19,386 nucleotides of DNA. Source: an uncultured Akkermansia sp. (GTDB lineage Bacteria; Verrucomicrobiota; Verrucomicrobiia; Verrucomicrobiales; Akkermansiaceae). The notes under the pieces were generated by a model. The model was not told the origin of the DNA and searched no databases. It saw only the letters and a list, made by a program, of their open reading frames with translations. The position numbers were made by a program, and so were the translations under genes. Location: NCBI GenBank assembly GCA_900548895.1, contig URLZ01000043.1:1-19386 (forward strand), given 5' to 3'. Positions 15,345 to 19,386 of this stretch are shown here, piece by piece (positions within the stretch are counted from its first letter, which is position 1; each line of letters begins with the position of its first letter).

Positions 15345-15980
15345 TCAGCCGGCTCGGCCGGGCGCCTCGGTCGGAGGTGCTGCCGGCGCCGCCGGATCCT
15401 GCGAAGCCGGAGCGTCGCCGGAACCCTCAGCCGGCGCGGGTGCGGAGGGCGTTTCGGGAACGGCGGGCGTCTCGGGAGCGGGCGACGTTCCCGCACCGGC
15501 CGCCGCCCCGCTGCCCTCCGCCGGGTGCGGCCGCTGCTTCCACGTGATATCCTCGTCGAGACTGTGGGCGCGATCCGCGGGATTGCAGGCCTCAACGCGG
15601 ATGAGATCAGCCTCGCGGAGGCGCAGCGCCACCATCGTGCCCTGCACGGCCACCAGCATCGGGCCGCCGAAGAGCGCCTGTTCGTGCACCGTCACCGTAA
15701 TCCCGCGCACCAGCCCGTGATCCGCGAAGCGGTTGACGAGATCCTGATCACCGTCGGCCACCTCGATCACGCGCCCGCTCTGCCCCACGCACAAGTGGGC
15801 CAGCGTGCAAACCTCGCCGGAAATCGGTCGATGGTGAGGCCGACCGCTCTCGCGCTCCTGCTCACAGCTGCCGCAGCCGCGCCCGCAGCCCCCGCAGGTG
15901 CCGCAGCCCCCGCTGCCGCAGTGGCGGAACAAACGGTGCCACAAACGGCTCCACCAGTGACGATGCTCATGCTCCTTCAT
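15345..15980 (-). CDS. FeoA-domain protein with Cys/His-rich N-terminus
   Basis: The 211-residue product contains a FeoA (SH3-like) domain at about 54-131, with the pattern VGQSGRVIEV, a DHGLVRG turn and a C-terminal MVALRLREADLIRVE strand. FeoA is a small cytoplasmic partner of FeoB and is usually about 75-80 residues. Here it is extended at both ends. Residues 1-50 carry six histidines in the first 20 residues or so and six cysteines at 21, 26, 29, 32, 36 and 39, which looks like a metal or iron-sulfur binding module. Residues about 150-211 are a Pro/Ala/Glu-rich tail. The ATG at 15980 was preferred to one 36 bases upstream because the -10 box ends 7 bases before it. It heads the iron uptake unit with feoB downstream. 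Confidence 0.82.
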   Translation of the reverse strand: MKEHEHRHWWSRLWHRLFRHCGSGGCGTCGGCGRGCGSCEQERESGRPHHRPISGEVCTLAHLCVGQSGRVIEVADGDQDLVNRFADHGLVRGITVTVHEQALFGGPMLVAVQGTMVALRLREADLIRVEACNPADRAHSLDEDITWKQRPHPAEGSGAAAGAGTSPAPETPAVPETPSAPAPAEGSGDAPASQDPAAPAAPPTEAPGRAG

Positions 15981-15987
15981 GTCGAAA

Positions 15988-16016
15988 AGCCTACCACAAA
16001 ACGAGGCCTTCCGCAA
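15988..16016 (-). promoter_or_regulatory. Promoter of the feoA-like gene, leaderless geometry
   Basis: On the minus strand TTGCGG (16016-16011), a 17-base spacer and TAGGCT (15993-15988) are followed by 7 bases and ATG. No recognisable Fur box overlaps it. GCAAGC and GCTTGC arms flank the -35 region and could form an operator. Confidence 0.65.
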
Positions 16017-16082
16017 GCTCTATCAGGCGGCCTTTCGACCGCTTGCCAGAGCCACCCGCGCGAAAGCATGCGCGCCCCGCCG

Positions 16083-16107
16083 AACGCAGCCCCGCGCTGC
16101 GTTTTTT
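16083..16107 (+). terminator. Intrinsic terminator just upstream of the GH13 promoter
   Basis: AACGCAGC (16083-16090) and GCTGCGTT (16096-16103) form a perfect 8-base stem with a CCCGC loop and a run of six T (16102-16107). It acts on the plus strand although no plus-strand gene ends nearby; the -35 box of the GH13 gene begins at 16110. Confidence 0.75.
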
Positions 16108-16109
16108 GC

Positions 16110-16138
16110 TTGAAACAGCCTCGCGGCTGTGCTAGCTT
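16110..16138 (+). promoter_or_regulatory. Promoter of the GH13 gene, ultra-short leader
   Basis: TTGAAA (16110-16115), a 17-base spacer and TAGCTT (16133-16138) are followed by 10 bases and ATG. The predicted leader is about 4 bases. An AGGA lies 4 bases before the ATG but would be mostly outside the transcript. Confidence 0.75.
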
Positions 16139-16148
16139 GTCAGGAACT

Positions 16149-17903
16149 ATGAGACCCGTCGTCTACCAGCTCTTCGTCCGCCACTTTGCCAACTTCAAAA
16201 CCGGCGGCGTGCCCTGGGGAACGCGCGAGCAAAACGGCTGCGGCACCTTCAACGCCATCACTGACACCGCCCTCGAAGCCATCGCCCGCATGGGCATCAC
16301 CCACATCTGGCTCACCGGCGTGCTGCGGCACGCCACCAGAACCGAATACCCCGGCCTGCCCCCCTCGCCGGCCTGCGTCGTCAAGGGCATCGCTGGAAGC
16401 CCCTACGCCGTCACCGACTACTTTGACGTCGACCCCGACCTCGCCACCGACGTCGAGCATCGCCTCGACGAATTCCGCGCCCTGCTCGAGCGCTGCCGCC
16501 GCTGGGGCATGGTGCCGATGATGGACTTCATCCCCAACCACGTCTCGCGCTGCTACCACTCCACCGTGCGCCCCGACCTCGAATTCGGCAACGACGACGA
16601 CACCTCGCGCTTCTTCGCCTTCGACAACACCTTTTACTACCTCGAACCCTGCAACAGCGACAAGGCCATGATGCTGCCCGACGGCGAATTCGAGCCCGAG
16701 CGCGGCCACGGCCGCGTGACCGGCAACAACGCCGCCAGCTGGGCCCCCGGCGCCTGCGACTGGTATGAAACCGTCAAACTCAACTACGGAACCGACTACC
16801 GCCACGGCGCCTCCTTCGCCAACGCGCTTCCCGGCATCATGGCCACCGGCACCTCCGTGCCGCGCACCTGGCGCCTGATGGACGCCGTCCTGCGCTACTG
16901 GCAGGGCCTCGGCGTCGGCGGCTTCCGCTGCGACATGGCGCACATGGTACCCATGCCCTTCTGGCGCTGGGCCATCGCCAAGGCCCGCCTGCGCGACGAC
17001 ACCGTCCTCTTCCTCGCCGAAGGCTACAACGACCACATGAAACTCACCGAAGGCGACGTTCACAGCGAGCTGCTGCAGGCCGGCTTTGACGGCGTCTACG
17101 ACGGCGCCGCCTACGAAGCCCTTCGCGGCCTCTACGAGAGCGGCACCTGGGCCAACGACCTCGAAAAACTCAACCGCCCCGAATCCCCCCTCTTCAACGG
17201 CGGCGTGCGCTACATCGAAAACCACGACGAGCCCCGCGTCGCCTCGCCCAAATACTGGGGCGGCATGGGCCGCCGCGTCTTCGAAGCCCTCATGGTCGCC
17301 CAGTACACCTCCACCGCCGCCCCCGTGCTCATCTACAACGGACAGGAAGTCGCCGAGCGCGCCGAAGGCCCCGGCGGCTTAGGCGGCGACAACGGCCGCA
17401 CCAGCATCTTTGACTACACCTGCCTGCCGCGCCTGCAGCACTGGAGCAACGGCGGCCTCTACGACGGCGGCGAAATGACCGTGGGCGAAGCCGCCCTGCG
17501 AGACTTCACCGTCCGCCTGCTGCCCTGGCTGCAACACCCCGCCTTCTGCTGCGGCAGCTTCTACGGCCTCAACTGGGCCAACCACCAGAGCCCCGGCTAC
17601 GGCCGAGAGAACGGAGAAAACACCTCGGGCCACCGCCTCTACGCCTTCCTGCGCCACGCCCGCAAAGCCCGCGCCACCCTCCTCATCGTCTGCAACTTCG
17701 CGCCCGACCACGAATACGTCACCCGCGTGCACATCCCACGCGACGCCCAGAACTGGGCCGCCAAAAAGCCCGGCACCTACCGCTTCTGCAACCTCATGGA
17801 GGCTGAAATGCCCCCCATCATCTGCGACGACAAAGAGCTCGACAGCGAAGGCCTGCCCGTCAGCGTCCCCGCCGGCAAAGCCCTGATTCTCGAGTGGGAC
17901 TGA
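16149..17903 (+). CDS. Cytoplasmic GH13 (alpha-amylase family) glycoside hydrolase
   Basis: The 584-residue protein has the four conserved GH13 regions in order: region I DFIPNH (126-131), region II GGFRCDMAH with nucleophile Asp262, region III FLAEGYN with acid/base Glu291, and region IV ENHDEPR with transition-state Asp360. It is therefore likely to act on alpha-glucans or related alpha-glucosides. The barrel begins almost at residue 1 (VVYQLFVRHF) and there is no signal peptide, so it should work in the cytoplasm, for instance on glycogen or imported oligosaccharides. The C-terminal 100 residues form the usual beta domain ending in LILEWD. The subfamily and exact specificity cannot be read by eye. 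ATG 16149 is fixed by the promoter and by the start of the barrel; the same frame stays open far upstream only because of antisense composition. No other glycogen or maltose genes are nearby. Confidence 0.88.
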   Translation: MRPVVYQLFVRHFANFKTGGVPWGTREQNGCGTFNAITDTALEAIARMGITHIWLTGVLRHATRTEYPGLPPSPACVVKGIAGSPYAVTDYFDVDPDLATDVEHRLDEFRALLERCRRWGMVPMMDFIPNHVSRCYHSTVRPDLEFGNDDDTSRFFAFDNTFYYLEPCNSDKAMMLPDGEFEPERGHGRVTGNNAASWAPGACDWYETVKLNYGTDYRHGASFANALPGIMATGTSVPRTWRLMDAVLRYWQGLGVGGFRCDMAHMVPMPFWRWAIAKARLRDDTVLFLAEGYNDHMKLTEGDVHSELLQAGFDGVYDGAAYEALRGLYESGTWANDLEKLNRPESPLFNGGVRYIENHDEPRVASPKYWGGMGRRVFEALMVAQYTSTAAPVLIYNGQEVAERAEGPGGLGGDNGRTSIFDYTCLPRLQHWSNGGLYDGGEMTVGEAALRDFTVRLLPWLQHPAFCCGSFYGLNWANHQSPGYGRENGENTSGHRLYAFLRHARKARATLLIVCNFAPDHEYVTRVHIPRDAQNWAAKKPGTYRFCNLMEAEMPPIICDDKELDSEGLPVSVPAGKALILEWD

Positions 17904-18200
17904 GCCCGCCCCCAGGCGCCAAGCCCCGCGCAGCCTGACCCAAGGAGCCCGAAGCGCGGAGACTGGCGCGCAGGGCGGAACGCACCGGGCGTGCCCGGCG
18001 CCCGAACCCGCGCGAGCCCCCCCTCCGCGAACCGCGCAACCGTGCAACCGACCAACGGCCCTCCCCCGACCGGCGGCTCAGCACCTGCCGACCCGAGCGA
18101 GCTCCGCCCCCGCGGCTCCAGTCGACAAGCACGGCCCCGAGCGATCCTCCCCCAACCGACACCGCAACCGAAACACGCCCCGAATCCCCACCCTGACGAC
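17904..18200. other. Intergenic region without a recognised gene
   Basis: This C- and G-rich stretch encodes only Pro/Arg/Ser low-complexity frames. No T-run terminator after the GH13 gene and no convincing promoter for the following gene were found, so read-through transcription between the two is possible. Confidence 0.45.
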
Positions 18201-19133
18201 ATGAAATCCCCCCGACTCGCCTCCCTGCTCACCCTCTCCCTCGGCCTGCTGCTGCAGCTCTCCCCCCTCAGCGCTGCAGAGCCGGACACCCACGGCTACC
18301 CTGAAAAACTCGTCCTGCTCACCCAAGGCCCCGGCCCCCGCGAAGAGCGCCTGCGCGTCCCCATCGCCGTCTACGAAGACGCCGACGGCCGCCGCGTCGA
18401 CCTCATCGGCGCCATCCATCTGGCCGACGGCGCCTACTACCGCCGCCTCAACCTGCGCTTCCGCAACTACGATAAACTCCTCTACGAAATGGTCAACGGC
18501 GAAACCCTCTCCGAAATGCTCTGGCTGCGCAAGCTCGCCAAGCGCGGAAAAGCCACCGAGGAGCAGAAAGCGCGCCTGCAAGAGCTGGAGAAAGCCCTGG
18601 CGGCCGAGCGCGAAGACTCCCTCCTCTCATCCCTGCTCAACTATTACTACAACGCCATGGCCTCGCGCCTCGGCTGTACCCTCCAAGTCGAAGGCATCGA
18701 CTACGGGCAGCCCAACTTCGTCTACGCCGACATGAGCCAAGAGGAATTCAGCGCCGCCATGCAAGAGCGCGGCGAAAGCTGGCTGAGCTACTTTGCCGAA
18801 GCCCTCGCGGAAAGCTTCAAAAACGGCAGCCTCATGCAAGGCGCCGCCCTGAACAACTCCTCCCCCGTCGAGCTGCGCCGCAGCGTCATGCACCTGCTCG
18901 TGCAGAGCATGGAGGCCTCAACCATGGGCGACAAGGCCATCATCGTCGCGCGCAACGAGCGCTGCATGGAGGTCTTGGATCGCGAACTGAGCCATCCCGA
19001 AGTCCGCACCGTGGGCATCTTTTACGGAGCCGCCCACCTGCGCGACATGGACGAGCGCCTGCGCGCCCGCGGCTTCACCCTCCGCAGTGTCGAATGGATG
19101 ACCGCCTGGAAAGCCGGCAGCAAGCTCAAATAA
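18201..19133 (+). CDS. Secreted TraB/GumN-family protein
   Basis: The 310-residue protein has a signal peptide (1-25, ending PLSA before AEPDT). The rest fits the TraB/GumN/PrgY family, related to the TIKI metalloproteases: a first GxxH motif GAIH (70-73) in VDLIGAIHLAD, the conserved Glu96 in LLYEM, the segment GIDYGQPNFVYADMS in the middle, the IVARNERCMEVLD helix, and a second GxxH motif GAAH (276-279) near the end. In TIKI proteins the two His and the Glu bind metal and the protein cleaves peptides; most bacterial members have no known substrate. It probably acts in the periplasm. ATG 18201 is chosen because it opens the signal peptide. It follows the GH13 gene at a distance of 297 bases in the same direction. 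A weak hairpin overlaps its stop codon (AAGGCCG/CGGCCTT, 19132-19157). Confidence 0.82.
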   Translation: MKSPRLASLLTLSLGLLLQLSPLSAAEPDTHGYPEKLVLLTQGPGPREERLRVPIAVYEDADGRRVDLIGAIHLADGAYYRRLNLRFRNYDKLLYEMVNGETLSEMLWLRKLAKRGKATEEQKARLQELEKALAAEREDSLLSSLLNYYYNAMASRLGCTLQVEGIDYGQPNFVYADMSQEEFSAAMQERGESWLSYFAEALAESFKNGSLMQGAALNNSSPVELRRSVMHLLVQSMEASTMGDKAIIVARNERCMEVLDRELSHPEVRTVGIFYGAAHLRDMDERLRARGFTLRSVEWMTAWKAGSKLK

Positions 19134-19386
19134 GGCCGACTCCGTCGACGCGGCCTTCGCCACCCGGCCCCGCCCGCCCTCGCTTTCCCTGAGGCCGTCC
19201 ATGGCCAAGGTGGGGAGGCGTCTGAGGTGGGGTGGAAAGGCCGGGGATGTCTCAGCACAGAGCCGCGAGGCGGCGGGGCGCCCAGAGGCTCAACAAGCGG
19301 CTTCCGTGCGCCTTGAGATCGCCCCATTTAGTTGGCTCTTCTGCTAATTGTGTGGAATGACGTTGCAACGGAGCAGAGAGAAGAAG
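19134..19386. other. Right-end region without a recognised gene
   Basis: No gene is supported. Composition becomes less GC-rich from about 19325. A 19-base stretch at 19287-19305 matches 16 of 19 positions of bases 10-28 at the left end of the window. Confidence 0.4.

Noticed and set aside
13851..16148. Very long open frame on the plus strand continuous with the GH13 gene
   Set aside because: It runs antisense through feoB and feoA and has His/Arg/Ala-rich composition. The GH13 barrel, the promoter and the terminator all place the true start at 16149.
1..19386. CRISPR array, insertion sequence or ribosomal RNA
   Set aside because: I looked for regularly spaced repeats, transposase domains with terminal repeats and rRNA-like sequence and found none.

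Overview
The window looks like a high-GC Gram-negative chromosome, most likely Verrucomicrobiota or a relative in the PVC group. This is inferred from four things: an LPS-type outer membrane protein (LpxR family), a ParC of the form found in Bacteroidota, Chlamydiota and Verrucomicrobiota, a system II cytochrome c maturation pair, and plant-Deg-like HtrA proteins. No ribosomal RNA or marker gene is present to settle the taxonomy. Fourteen genes can be supported: thirteen protein genes (one cut by the left edge) and one tRNA.

Left edge (1-720): the first part of a tyrosine recombinase gene reads leftward from 515. Immediately upstream lies tRNA-Gly(CCC) (665-595), whose 3' end faces the integrase. 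This is the usual arrangement of an integrated island at a tRNA 3' end, so the island continues to the left and the host chromosome to the right. The first 600 bases are less GC-rich than the rest.

Host region (1023-19133): a NUDIX-like gene; a tandem pair made of a secreted HtrA-type serine protease and a lipoprotein paralogue that has lost the catalytic His and Asp; a convergent DUF3472-like secreted protein; a divergent LpxR-family outer membrane lipid A deacylase; a two-gene ResB-CcsA cytochrome c assembly operon ending in a clear terminator; then three leftward genes, parC, feoB and a feoA-like gene with a Cys/His-rich N-terminus; and finally two rightward genes, a cytoplasmic GH13 enzyme with all catalytic residues and a secreted TraB/GumN-family protein. 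Envelope functions dominate: periplasmic proteolysis, lipid A editing, heme delivery and ferrous iron uptake.

The most general signal is the promoter layout. Nine promoters can be read by eye, all with a 17-base spacer. In five of them (NUDIX, htrA-like, DUF3472, lpxR-like, feoA-like) the -10 box ends only 6-7 bases before the start codon, so transcription should begin at the start codon and the mRNAs should be leaderless. In two more (parC, GH13) the gap is 10 bases, leaving about 4 bases of leader. Only the translationally coupled ccsA has an obvious Shine-Dalgarno sequence. This pattern also fixes several start codons, including a GTG start for the HtrA protease.
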